DNA of 64,000 nucleotides from Paralithodes platypus. Taxonomy: Eukaryota; Arthropoda; Malacostraca; Decapoda; Lithodidae. Position 1 is the first letter of the stretch; the number at the start of each line of letters is the position of its first letter. The notes under the pieces were generated by a model. The model was given only the letters and a program-made list of their open reading frames with translations, had not been told where the DNA came from and did no database searches. Below, piece by piece: positions 1 to 9,930 of this stretch. Made by a program: the position numbers and the translations under genes. The stretch is taken from positions 26,665,677 through 26,729,676 of the forward strand of contig CM064517.1 in the NCBI GenBank assembly GCA_032716605.1, in the 5' to 3' direction.

Positions 1-300
1 AATGGTAGGGTTGGTGATTTAGGTGGGTAGTTGAGGTGGTAGTGGTGGTAATGCTGATAATATTCGAGGTGTTAGTGATGGGAATGTTGATAGTCATCGA
101 AGTGGTAATGTTGGTGGTAGTGATGGTATCGTTGGTAGTAGTTATGGGGTTGGTAGAGAAGAAAAAGAAGGGAGGGGGATGGGTTAGCGGGTAATTTAAG
201 GAGCGGGCTGAGGGTTGGCATAATGAGCGTGAGGGGAGTAAGCTGATACTAGAAGGGTAAGCTGAGAGAAAAGGGGAGAGGTGGAGTACAATACGTTAGG
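1..300. repeat. Degenerate GGT/GTAATG-rich low-complexity DNA
   Basis: The first ~160 bases are an irregular series of GGTAGTGG and GTAATGTTGG-like words, then purine-rich sequence. No open frame of note and no element ends are visible. It looks like a decayed minisatellite. Confidence 0.6.
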
Positions 301-322
301 TGTTAAGTGTAAGTGTTAAGTC

Positions 323-336
323 TGGGGGGGGGGGGG
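323..336 (+). repeat. Poly-G run
   Basis: About 14 consecutive G; a second run lies at about 599-614. Both are likely length-variable and error-prone. Confidence 0.85.
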
Positions 337-426
337 AAAGAGGGGGCGTGCGGTGAGACAAAGGGGTAGGCCTAATATAGAAAGGAAAGTACAACGGAGA
401 TAATTATACTGGTGTATGTATACAGC

Positions 427-469
<43 letters not shown>

Positions 470-479
470 TAGATAGATA
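427..479. repeat. Compound (AT)n(AG)n(GATA)n microsatellite
   Basis: An AT array passes directly into AG and then GATA units. The open frames here are translations of this repeat. Confidence 0.95.
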
Positions 480-687
480 TAAGAGAGAAAGAGATGATTC
501 CTTGTGTAGTAATGATTAAATATAGAGATGTGTTACGCAAGTGTGTAGTGGAGAATAATAGATGGATGAAGGGGCTCTATTGAAGGTGTGTATGATAGAG
601 GGGGGGGGGGGGGTAAGGGGGGATCGGTGACTTACGGTGTTAAGGAGAGGTTATGGTAGTGAGGTCATCGTTTAAGGAGTGTCCCCA

Positions 688-690
<3 letters not shown>

Positions 691-731
<41 letters not shown>
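691..731. repeat. (CT)n microsatellite
   Basis: CT dinucleotide array with one TT interruption near its end. Confidence 0.95.
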
Positions 732-732
<1 letters not shown>

Positions 733-734
733 TA

Positions 735-950
735 TGTCCCTTTCCAATTCCTGCCTCCGTCTAGTATCATCTGTGTTTTTCCAGTTGTCTTTTATCCTGT
801 TCTCTGCTTTGTCAACTTTTCGATCTCTCTCCCTACAACATTATCAATCCCTCCTAGCTTGATCCGTATAATAACATCTCGAGGCTACTTGAATTAATTA
901 GTGATTATTTGTGTCTTTGTTCCCCTTGACTTTATTGTATCATCGATGTG
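735..950 (+). repeat. Diverged direct duplication, unit 1
   Basis: Shares blocks in the same order with 1490-1735: TATCATCTGTGTTT, CTCCTAGCTTGA and ACATCTCGAGGCTACTT. The TTAA-1 element at 992 lies between the two units. No coding signal is seen. Confidence 0.6.
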
Positions 951-991
951 TTTTCCTGTTTATATAATTATTCTCCATTTTTATCAACTTC

Positions 992-1317
992 TTAAGGGGA
1001 GGTATTTAGTTTGTTCCCTAGACCTCCATCAAGCTTAACATTACACCCCCTTCAGTCCCTTTCAAGATAAATTTGTACATTTTTCGGTAGAAAAATTTCC
1101 CGGCCGAAGGCCGGTTCCTCTTAAATTACAGGCTCGCTATCGCTCGCCAGGATAAAATCGACACCTGAATTACACAAAAGGTCTTAATATAGGGTGAAAG
1201 TTCTTAAAATCGCTAAACTAATGGGGCAAACGTTTTATAATATCAAAGGCAATGGGGCTAAACATGAGGGAGAAAGGGGTCAAGAAAAAAATCCCTCAAG
1301 TGGAGATCTCCCCTTAA
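992..1317 (+). mobile_element. TTAA-1 element, complete
   Basis: TTAA lies at both ends with inverted termini TTAAGGGGAG and CTCCCCTTAA (326 bp). The core carries two short hairpins (around TTTTTCGGTAGAAAAA and CCGGCCGAAGGCCGG), the motif GGCTCGCTATCGCTCGCCAG, and about three ~31 bp subrepeats ending in AATGGGGC-type words. There is no open frame for a transposase. An exact TTAA at both ends is the pattern of piggyBac-type insertion, so I infer a non-autonomous piggyBac-like element; this is not proven. Confidence 0.85.
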
Positions 1318-1489
1318 CTTCTCTTCCTTCAATACTTTCATTGTTTCTTGCGAGTTGTTTCCTGAGCCCTTACATTATGAAACTAGTATATGTCCATTCG
1401 TTAGGCATAGCGATTTTGATTGGTTCTTTTGCGTGTATTTTGTGTCGTCCCAGTTTTGGTTTGTTTATTTGGCAAGTTTTACACTATAA

Positions 1490-1519
1490 TTCCACTTGGT
1501 ATCATCTGTGTTTCTCAGT

Positions 1520-1573
<54 letters not shown>

Positions 1574-1735
1574 TCTCATAGCTCCTTGGTCACCCTCTCA
1601 ACCTCCTCTCTTCCTTCAACACATCCTCCAGCATTTCCACCACTCCTAGCTTGACCCTTATACATCTCGAGGCTACTTATGTCCATTTGTGATTCCCTGC
1701 CTCTCCGTTCCTCTTGACTTATTCCTTGGTGCCTT
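1490..1735 (+). repeat. Diverged direct duplication, unit 2, with (TTG)n
   Basis: Second copy of the block at 735-950. It contains a TTG array at about 1519-1572 that the first copy lacks. The poly-Cys reading frame across it is only the TTG repeat translated. Confidence 0.6.
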
Positions 1736-1850
1736 GCCAAACCTCCTCCTCTGACTCATTGTATTTTGCCTATTTCATCGCCTCTTCAATCTCCCAGCAT
1801 TTCTCATCGCCAAATTTTCTAGCTTAAGTCACAGTGAAGTTGACACGGCA

Positions 1851-2115
1851 TTAACTCCTTCAATTCGATGGCCAGAAAACGGAACAAAGATGGTTCTAAG
1901 GTGAATTTCTTTTAGGAAATTTGATGTGGCTGAATAAAATAGTCTAACATTAGCCAAAGTTAAGGAAAGGAAGAAGCTGTGACGAGACGTAATAAATCGT
2001 TAGACTGGTTAACATTAGACGTTTCTACTCAATGGACGAAAATCCTTTAAGAATTGGGGAGAAATATATGTGTCCTTTGACTTCCACTGGTCCTCCTTAA
2101 GCTGAATATACTCCT
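1851..2115. mobile_element. Decayed TTAA-2 element(s)
   Basis: Starts TTAACTCCTTCAATTCGATG and contains GCTGAATAAAATAGTCTAAC and later TCCTCCTTAAGCTGAATA, which match the arms of the palindromic TTAA-2 family. The order is disturbed, so it may be two overlapping remnants. Confidence 0.45.
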
Positions 2116-2194
2116 CAAGTTGTAGCCCTAGTAAAAGGAAGAAAGAAAGGGTTAATGTTGCCACCTGTTTATATGTTTGTTAGTAGCTTTTCAT

Positions 2195-2526
2195 ATATAA
2201 ATTAATTTATTTTTTAGTTTCCTCGCTAGACCTCCATCAAGCTTAAAAATACATCCCCTAGACCCCTTTCAAGAAAAATTTGTACATTTTTTGGTTGACA
2301 AATGTCCCGGCCGAAGGCCGATTCCTTCTAAAATTACAGGCTCGCTATCGCTCGCCAGGAAAAAATCGACACCTAAAGGGCACGAAAGGTCTTAATATTG
2401 ACAAAGAAATCGGGTGAAAGGTCTCAAAATCGCTAAACTGATGGAACGAATGCCTTAAAATCTCAAAACTAATATGCTAAACATGAGGGAGAGGGGGTCC
2501 AGAAAATGCGACTACCTCCCCCTTAA
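2195..2526 (+). mobile_element. TTAA-1 element, 5' end degenerate
   Basis: The core (CCCGGCCGAAGGCCG, GGCTCGCTATCGCTCGCCAG) and the 3' end ...CTCCCCCTTAA are clear. The 5' third follows a variant with TTTTTAGTTTCCTCGCTAGA, also seen in the copies at 7566 and 29951, so at least two subfamilies exist. Confidence 0.75.
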
Positions 2527-2784
2527 ACTCCGATTTATTAAGTTTTTCTTAAATTATATAACTTCGCCTAGCTGTTGCTGTGAGATAATACCCACTACAT
2601 TGGTATTTATTTATTTATGTATTTTCCCCTTGTCAGTCATCTACCAACCTATCTCATTTTCAAGATGTCTAACTTTTCACTTTCGTCTCATTAATTCTCA
2701 GCCTCTTGAACTGGGCATGGCCTAAGCAAAAGTACTATCGTCTTCAGTATGTTTCTGCTTTTATTATATTTTGGTATTGTCTTA

Positions 2785-2869
2785 GCCCTCTATGTAAACT
2801 AGCTATTATTTCTGGAACGAGGTTAGTGTTCGTATTTTTGTTTTCGTATGTTTCAACTTTTATCATACA

Positions 2870-2933
<64 letters not shown>

Positions 2934-3026
2934 TGTATATATACTGTATATATACTGTATATATACCTCTTTCTGTAAACTAGTATTATTTCTGGAATGA
3001 AGGTAATGTTTGTATTTTTCCTCTCC
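2785..3026 (+). repeat. Duplication flanking a (TA)n array
   Basis: GTAAACTAG..TATTATTTCTGG occurs on both sides of a TA array at about 2870-2966, whose right end contains repeated TATACTG units. The arrangement suggests tandem duplication of a ~175 bp unit, with the array expanding between the copies. Confidence 0.7.
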
Positions 3027-3217
3027 TGTCTGTCTGTCAATTCTACCTGACTTGTCTACCTGTCAATCTGCCTGTCAAGCGTCAATCGGTAACGGAATGT
3101 ATAATTGGGTTCGGTACAGTTTGATGGGAAAATTAACGACCGTCCGATGGTGGTTTAGTACCTCCTCACTTGAACCTTATTATACCCTATACCGAGTAGT
3201 CTTATGATGTACCCCTG

Positions 3218-3313
3218 ACACACACACACACGCGCGCACGCAGACACACACACATACACACACACACACATACACACACACATACACACATAGCCTACTC
3301 ACGCACGCACGCA

Positions 3314-3403
<90 letters not shown>
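3218..3403. repeat. (CA)n microsatellite, interrupted
   Basis: About 185 bp of CA with CGCG, TACA and GCAGA interruptions in its first half, then a short CT array to about 3435. The long Cys-Val frame is an artefact of the repeat. Confidence 0.95.
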
Positions 3404-3435
3404 ACTCTTCTCTATCTCTCTCTCTCTTTCTCTCA

Positions 3436-3722
3436 GGCACATATACACAAGTACTTATGATTTTATTCAGTAGCTATCTAGATTTAGCTCTCCTGAGCTT
3501 TAAACATTTATCTTAATGACTATGATATGGTGATTCTCAGCAGGACGAGAATAATAATTGAAATTTGTCTTGATCCATAATATTTTTCAATTATTTTGCG
3601 TTAACACCTAAAATTGGGTTAGTTCGATAGCATATACAATTATTAAAAAATAAACACATAAAATACAACAAATAATAATAAAGAAAGTGAAAAGGAAGAA
3701 TGATTTTCTTGGGGCATTGTGT
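3436..3722. other. AT-rich DNA, nothing recognised
   Basis: AT-rich single-copy-looking sequence without terminal repeats, RNA promoter boxes or a credible open frame. Confidence 0.5.
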
Positions 3723-3728
3723 AGTTAT

Positions 3729-3769
<41 letters not shown>

Positions 3770-4186
3770 CTTGTTCCTCAAGCTGCCTGGCCGAACAGCC
3801 CCAAGGCCCCGAGCAAGACCAAGGTCATAACCGAGCGCCCCCACAGAACCCTCCCAGCCGACCACAATAAAGCATGGGTGACCGAAGCCACTCCATGGCG
3901 GGGAGCCGAGGAGGGCGACAGAAACGCCCGGGAAACCAAAGCCCCACCCAGGGCCCTGTGCCCCTCAGCAATTATGAAGAGAAAGCTGAGGGGCAAAGGA
4001 AAAAATGTGACGCTTTGGCTTCCAATCTTGGTAGATTGGGAGGTCAATCCACGGAAGAGACGCCGTCACTTGAGATCTAGAAAATATATAAGTAAAAGGA
4101 ACAGTCTGAGTAAGCTATGGGTATGGCAGAGATCGCTCAGTTCCCACTCTGATAGACCAGCCCATCACCACAGTTATTTGTTGTTG
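3723..4186 (-). mobile_element. Retroposon with (AAC)n tail, copy 1, with target duplications
   Basis: The ~430 bp body, read on the minus strand, ends in an AAC array (TTG on the plus strand, 3731-3769). The 15-mer AGTTATTTGTTGTTG flanks it at 3723-3737 and 4172-4186, consistent with a target-site duplication from target-primed insertion. A second copy lies at 6147-6578. The body is GC-rich, unlike its surroundings. Open frames run through it on both strands but share no domain I recognise, and I see no clear A and B boxes. It may be a SINE of unknown head or a 5'-truncated LINE tail. Confidence 0.75.
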
Positions 4187-4199
4187 AATAAAGTAGATG

Positions 4200-4380
4200 G
4201 TATCGCGGTGTTGGCCCGGGTCGAGGATCTGTATATTGGCACTACAGTTTGGCACCTTAACCCAACCCCCCTGGCACCTTAACTTGGCATCCCCCTCCCT
4301 CCCCTCCCCCCTGGTACCACCACCACCACCACGCTGGTCACTGTGGCACCTCACCTGTCCCTCTCGATTTCTTAATCTCT
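4200..4380 (+). repeat. Short GGCACCTTAAC and CCACCA repeats
   Basis: Three TGGCACCTTAAC-like words precede a CCACCACCACC run; low-complexity, no element ends. Confidence 0.5.
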
Positions 4381-4385
4381 CTATA

Positions 4386-4556
4386 TTTATATATCTAGGT
4401 ATTTATCTATCTAGGTATCTATCTATCTATCTATCTATATCCTCTATGTATCTATCTATCTATATCCTCTATGTATCCTCTGTATCTATCTATCTATATC
4501 TATCTATCTATATCTATCTATCTATCTATATTCTCCCTCTCTCTCTATCTCTCTCT
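4386..4556. repeat. (ATCT)n compound microsatellite
   Basis: Tetranucleotide ATCT blocks are repeatedly interrupted by ATCCTCTATGT, itself repeated. The array ends in CTCT. Confidence 0.95.
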
Positions 4557-4888
4557 CCAGCCAATCATCCTCTCATTTAACTTTACCTAGTCACCTTAAA
4601 ATCTTGTCCTCAGCTCTTCCCTCTTGAACCTCTTAAGTATCATTGCCCGAACTTTAATTCCTCTTCTTATCAATTATCAATAAGGATTCAATGAGGTCTT
4701 CTATTGCTATCCACATTTCCCAATACGGTGCCTTGGCTATGAAGAGACATATCGGGTTACCTTTATAGTTTGAATCACTTTTTGTTTTCCTTTTTTCTCT
4801 TTTTATTTATTTATTTATTTAGTTTGACTTGTGTATCTATCATTTCATATGAAAACCATAGCATGTGATGACGATTTTTATACTGTAT
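4557..4888. other. No recognised feature
   Basis: Mixed AT-rich sequence with a small TTTA run near 4803. I see no gene or repeat family here. Confidence 0.5.
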
Positions 4889-5215
4889 CATTGAACGATT
4901 TTATTCGGATTACTTTTTAGGGACCATTGAGAGTTAGAGGTTTAATTAAATTAATATTTACCCATTTGATTTTTTAAGTATATTTCCAAACTACATAAAA
5001 TCGTCTAATGTTAACCAGAATAACATGGAAAAGGCGTCATCGTACGAATATTTACCCCTTTGGATTCTTATAGGTCCCTTCTGAAACTACGTAAAATCGT
5101 CTATTGTTAACATGAATAACGTGGAAAGAGTGTCATCGTACTTGTGTTTATCCCCTTGATTCTCATAGGTCCCTGCTGAAGCTGCATAAAATCGTGTAAT
5201 GGTAACCAGAATAGC
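4889..5215. mobile_element. TTAA-2 element with its right arm in three tandem copies
   Basis: A left-arm remnant is followed by three ~95 bp units at about 4956, 5050 and 5145. Each runs through a TTACCC-like word, TAGGTCCCT, AAACTACATAAAATCGTCTA and, in the first two, GTGTCATCGTAC-like sequence. This is the right arm of the palindromic TTAA-2 element repeated in tandem. Outer TTAA termini are not clear. Confidence 0.7.
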
Positions 5216-5315
5216 CTCGTTACCCAACCCTCTGCGCTTCATCTCTCCTCCCGTGCTCTAGTTGGGGGTGTTAGTGTGTAAGGCGATCATGGGAGGATAC
5301 ACAGATGCCTGCAGT

Positions 5316-5440
<125 letters not shown>

Positions 5441-5558
5441 AACGTACGAAGGGATATGAGCAACCTGGTACCCAACTAAGATAGAGAGACACAGACTGGC
5501 AGAGAGAGAGTGAGTAGACGTATGAAGGGATGTAAGCAGCCTGGCACCCAACTAAGGG
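5441..5558 (+). repeat. ~76 bp duplication
   Basis: The block around ACGAAGGGATATGAGCAACC and ACCCAACTAAG recurs at 5517-5558 with small changes. Confidence 0.7.
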
Positions 5559-5699
5559 GGTGAGGTCATCAGCTGTCTTGTTCTGTGCCTACCTCAGGTG
5601 CCACTGTAATGCATCACTAACTTTGGCACTATTTTTTGTATTTGTATCATCTTAGTTTAATTGGCTCTTACACAGTATTTTGGACTTTGTCTAATACCG

Positions 5700-5830
5700 T
5701 AGTTAAGCTGTTCGTACACTTTATTTGTATTGTTTTTGTTATTGGTGCTGTTGTTGGTAATGTTGGTTGTGGTTTTGTTTTTATAATTGGGCCTTTGTTG
5801 TTGTTTAAGTTGTTATTGTTGTTGTAGCTC
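5700..5830 (+). repeat. GTT/TTG-rich low-complexity DNA
   Basis: Irregular TGTTGTTGGTAATG words. The hydrophobic open frame across it is explained by base composition. Confidence 0.6.
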
Positions 5831-5889
5831 TATTAAGTTTGTTTAGTATGTAGTGTTTAGTCATCACTTTACTTGGATTGCCATTGCTA

Positions 5890-6146
5890 CTGGTATTTAG
5901 TCCTCACACGCAAAGCCAACCTCGACCAAACCCAAATATAAACCCCCCACAAACCCAACATAATTACAGACCGCTCCACAAACACTGAAACCCGATACAC
6001 AACTACACAAATACGACAAAAACACGAATCTTACCACACAAACACAGCTACAAACACAACAATCCAACAAAAAACACAAATTCGACCACAGTTAGCTAAC
6101 ACAACCACACAAATTCGACAAAAACACGAATCCGACCACACAAACC
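5890..6146. repeat. ACAAA-rich degenerate minisatellite, left part
   Basis: Variants of CACACAAATTCGACCACA and ACAAACACAGCTACAA recur. The same composition resumes at 6579-6720, so the retroposon at 6147 interrupted a pre-existing array. Confidence 0.65.
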
Positions 6147-6578
6147 AGCTATCTGGTGATGGGCTGGTCTATCAGAGTGAGAACTGAGCGATCTCTGCCA
6201 TACCCATAGCTTACTCTGACTGTTCCTTTTACTTATATATTTTCTAGATCTCAAGTGGATTGACCTCCGTGGATTGACCTCCCAATCTGCCAACCTAGAG
6301 GTTGGCAGATTGGAAGCCAAAGCGTCACATTTTTCCTTTGCCCCTCAACTTTCTCTTCATAATTGCTGAGGGGCACAGGGCTCTGGGTGGGGCTTTGATA
6401 TCCCGGACGTTTCCGCACCCTCCTCAACTCCCCGCCATGGAGTGGCTTCAGTCACCCAGGCTTTATTGTGGTAGGCAGGGAGGGTTCTGTGGGGGCGCTC
6501 AGTTATGGCCTTGGCCTTGCTCGGGACCTTGGGGCTGTTCGGCCAGGCAGCTTGGGGAAGAACAACAACAACACCACA
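6147..6578 (+). mobile_element. Retroposon with (AAC)n tail, copy 2
   Basis: Same body as the reverse complement of 3738-4171, ending GGAAGAACAACAACAAC. It starts at GGTGATGGGCTGGTCTATC. Relative to copy 1 it has a tandem GTGGATTGACCTCC and a perfect 32 bp hairpin (6282-6313) where copy 1 has only a 7 bp arm. A target-site duplication is not obvious. No catalytic domain is visible in any frame. Confidence 0.75.
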
Positions 6579-6760
6579 GCTACAACTACACAAATAATAA
6601 TGATTAAACAAATAAAAAACACACACACACACACACACAAACACAGCTCGAACCACACAAACACCGCTTACAACCGCACAAATCCTACCACCAAACACCA
6701 CCCAAAATACGCCCACAGCAGGCAGAGGTCACACAGGAGGGGGCGTGGGAAGGAGAGCAG
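6579..6760. repeat. ACAAA-rich minisatellite, right part
   Basis: Continuation of the 5890-6146 array with a CA run near 6618-6638. Confidence 0.6.
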
Positions 6761-6799
6761 TGCAGTGTGTAAATATGGAGTCCAGCCTACTTACAATTA

Positions 6800-7194
6800 T
6801 TAAGTAATTATCCCCTCATTTATGCCCTGTCTCGCAACGCCCACTTAAGCTGCCAGATGGTCGGGGGAGGTGCATGTAACTCATTAAGAACATTCTTAAA
6901 AGTTGCATTATAATAAGACTATATACTTTGCTGGATTATTAGTTATGCATATTAAGCTGAAGGTCTTAGGAGTCTGTTCTTAGGTAGGATGAGATATTCG
7001 TGCTCTTGAATTTTAGTATTACCAGTATCGAAGAAAGTTGTGGAGAAACTTAATTAATCTTTAATTTATGTATAGTTTGATTGACAAGGGGTGTGAGAGG
7101 AAATTAACTAAAGCTCAAACAGGAGAGAGGGAGTTAAATATTGAGAAATATACCATATTTATGAAATATATTTTAATTGTATTACTTATTAGTT

Positions 7195-7195
<1 letters not shown>
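6800..7195. other. No recognised feature
   Basis: AT-rich sequence without element ends or a credible frame. Confidence 0.5.
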
Positions 7196-7262
<67 letters not shown>

Positions 7263-7270
7263 TATATATG
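7196..7270. repeat. (TA)n microsatellite
   Basis: TA array with a few ATAAT interruptions. Confidence 0.95.
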
Positions 7271-7565
7271 AAACCTAGTCTTTGAAACCCAAAGAAGTCT
7301 AAAATAAATGTTTCCATCTTTCTTGTTCTAGATAAATTATAAATCAAGTATGATTTATAAAACGGTACCTCGGGATTTGATACACACGATGTTTATCACC
7401 CGTTCTTCAAGTTGTCTATTTGTAATTATCAGTACTCCGCTGGGTTTCGATTAACCTGGCCACATATAAGGAGTTCAGAATTGACTACTGAGGTCTGACT
7501 GAGTCAGTAGTATATATTTCAAAGTCTGGGATTGAGTGTTGGACGAATATGGTCACTACTCTAAT
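7271..7565. other. No recognised feature
   Basis: Single-copy-looking sequence; no frame or repeat family recognised. Confidence 0.5.
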
Positions 7566-7934
7566 TTAAGGGCAGGCAGACCGTTTTTCTGGACCCCCCG
7601 TCTCCCTAATGTTTAGCCCCACTAGTTTTGAGATTATAAGACGTTCGGCCCATTAGTTTGGCGATTTTAACTCCCTTTCGCCCCATTTCGTTGTCAATTT
7701 TAAGACCTTTCGTGCCATTTAGGTGTCGATTTTTTCCTGGCGAGCGATAGCGAGCCTGCAATTTTAAGAGGAATCGGCCTTCGGCCGGGACATTTTTCTA
7801 CCGAAAAATGTACAAATCTTGAAGGGGAGTCTAGGGGGTGTTTTTCTAAGCTTGATGGAGTTCTAGGGAGGAAACTAAAAAAATATATGAATAAATGAAT
7901 TAATAGACCAAACAAACGGCCAGTCTCCCCTTAA
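7566..7934 (-). mobile_element. TTAA-1 element, complete, long variant
   Basis: TTAA lies at 7566-7569 and 7931-7934 with the conserved core reversed. It is ~40 bp longer than the copy at 992 because of an AT-rich insert beside the 5' terminus, defining a second subfamily. Confidence 0.85.
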
Positions 7935-7984
7935 GACATGATACAGTGCAGGGTGTGGTGGGGGTCAGGGGGTCAGGAGAGGAG

Positions 7985-8126
7985 GAGGGGGAGGGCCTTC
8001 TTGGGTCAGCTCAGAGTATTGCTTGGGTCAGCTTTGGGCATGGTTGGGTCAGCTGGGATTGTGGGAGGTCAGAATGATTTGGTTTGTTTAGGTCCTTGGT
8101 TTGGCTTACGTTAACATGGGTCTTTC
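7985..8126 (+). repeat. TTGGGTCA minisatellite, left part
   Basis: Repeats of CTTGGGTCAGCT-type words, cut off at the TTAA-1 element starting at 8127 and resuming at about 8590. Confidence 0.75.
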
Positions 8127-8470
8127 TTAAGGGTGGGGTGGGCCGGTTTTCTGGACCACTTTCTGCCTCATGTTTAGCCCCATTAGTTTTCAGTTGTTGA
8201 TATGTTTGCCCCATTAGTTAGTCGATTTTAAGAGCTTTCGCCCCATTTCTTCGTCAATATTTAGGTGTCGTTTTTTTCCCTGGGGAACGATAGTGAGCCT
8301 GTAATGTTGGAAGAACCGGGCCGGGACATTTTTCTACCGAAAAATGTACAAATTAATCTAGGAGGATCTAATGGATGTTTTGTTTTAATTTGATGGAGGT
8401 CTAGGGGTGAAACTAGAAAAATAATGAATACATGCAAAAATTGCCCAAAAAGTGAACCATCCCCCCTTAA
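8127..8470 (-). mobile_element. TTAA-1 element inside a minisatellite
   Basis: TTAA lies at 8127-8130 and 8467-8470, with the core reversed and moderately decayed (the CCGGCC hairpin is shortened). TTGGGTCA-type repeats lie on both sides, so it inserted into an existing array. Confidence 0.85.
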
Positions 8471-8560
8471 CCCTATGAGGATCGATGACGCTCTTCTTAT
8501 CTGTTCTCTGGTATGTATTAGACGATTTTATATCAAAAATATATAAATAACAAATATATA
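8467..8560. mobile_element. TTAA-2 left-arm fragment
   Basis: Begins TTAACCCTATGAGGATCGAT and reaches GTATTAGACGATTTTATAT, the left arm of TTAA-2, sharing its TTAA with the adjacent TTAA-1 copy. Confidence 0.6.
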
Positions 8561-8589
8561 GGCCAAGATACAAGTACTACCCCCTTAAT

Positions 8590-9390
8590 TCAATTTGGGT
8601 CTGTCTGGGTCTCACTGAGGGTGCTTAGGTTAGCTTGAATACTCTTGGGTTCACTTGGGCCATCTTGGGTTTCCTTGACTGATTGGGTCAGCTTCAATAG
8701 TCTTGGGTTCACTTGGGCCATCTTGGGTTTCCTTGACTGCTTGGGTCAGCTTCAATACTCTTGGGTTCGCTTGGGTCATCTTGGGTTTCCTTGACTGCTT
8801 GGGTCAGCTTCAATACTCTTGGGTTCGCTTGGGTCATCTTGGGTTTCCTTGACTCTGCTTGGGTCTACTTGGGTCATCTTGAATACTCTTGGGTTCGCTT
8901 GGGTCATCTTGGGTTTCCTTGACTCTGCTTGGGTCAGCTTGAATACTCTTGGGTTCGCTTGGGTCATCTTGGGTTGCCTCGAGTCTACTTGGGTCAGCTT
9001 GAGTTTGATTGGGTGAGTTTGGGTTTCCTCCAGTCTGTTTGGGCCTACTTGGGTCAGCTTGTGTTTGATTGGGTGAGCTTGGGTCATCTTGGAAATGCTT
9101 GAGTCTGCTTGGGTCAGCTTGAGTGTGATTAGGTGGGCTTGGGTCATCTTGGATATACTTGGGTTTCCTAGAGTCTACTTTGGTCACCTTGAGTTTGATT
9201 GGGTATGATTGTTTGGGTCATCTTGGATATGCTTGGGTTTCCTCGAGTCTGCTTGGGTCTACTTGGGTCAGCTTGAGTTTGATGGGGTGGGTTGCAATAT
9301 GATTGGGTATGAGTGCTTGGGTTTGTTTACGTCAGCTGTGGTGGTGGTGTCTTTGGGACTGTTTGCTTGTGTATGGCTGGTTGGGTTTGA
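8590..9390 (+). repeat. TTGGGTCA minisatellite, main array
   Basis: Built of ~10-12 bp words (CTTGGGTCAT, CTTGGGTTTC, GCTTGGGTCAGC) arranged in a ~58-60 bp higher unit repeated about six times before it degenerates. Two overlapping minus-strand frames of 117-123 codons, rich in TQADPS-like repeats, stay open because the words lack stops. The unit is not telomeric TTAGG. I do not regard these frames as genes. Confidence 0.85.
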
Positions 9391-9513
9391 GTCTTGATAT
9401 ATTTTGGTCTTCGTGGGTCACTCCTGCACTCAGCTAAACGTGGACAGGACAATGAGAATAAGGTCAGGGGTGAGAGGAAAGCAGAGGAAGGGGGCTAATT
9501 ATACGTTCTGGGA

Positions 9514-9648
<135 letters not shown>

Positions 9649-9689
9649 ATGTGAAGGAGAAAGGGTGATCGTGCAGAAAGGTGAAGCTT

Positions 9690-9930
9690 GATAATAATGA
9701 AGACTTTGACGAAGGTCAAGGGGAAGGTAAAGGAGGCGGGGGTGGAAGAGGAAGAAGAGGGGGAGGAGGAGGAATGCAAGAGAATGAGAAGGTGGTGGTG
9801 GAGGATGAGAAGAAAGAAGAACGGATTTGGACGTGGGAAAAGGAGGAGGAGCATAAGAAATAAATGATAAGGAGAAGGAGGAGGTGGAGCAGAAGAAAAG
9901 GTGATAATACGAAGGAGGAGGCAGTCGGTG
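9690..9930. repeat. GGA/GAA-rich purine tract
   Basis: Irregular GGAGGA and GAAGAA words in a strand-biased purine tract; open frames are compositional. Confidence 0.8.

Noticed and set aside
3778..4282. Overlapping frames in the GC-rich block on both strands
   Set aside because: The block is a dispersed retroposon present again at 6147-6578 with different frame structure; no domain recognised.
8590..9390. Telomere-like TTGGG repeats
   Set aside because: The arthropod telomere word is TTAGG; this array has a ~58-60 bp higher unit with other words.
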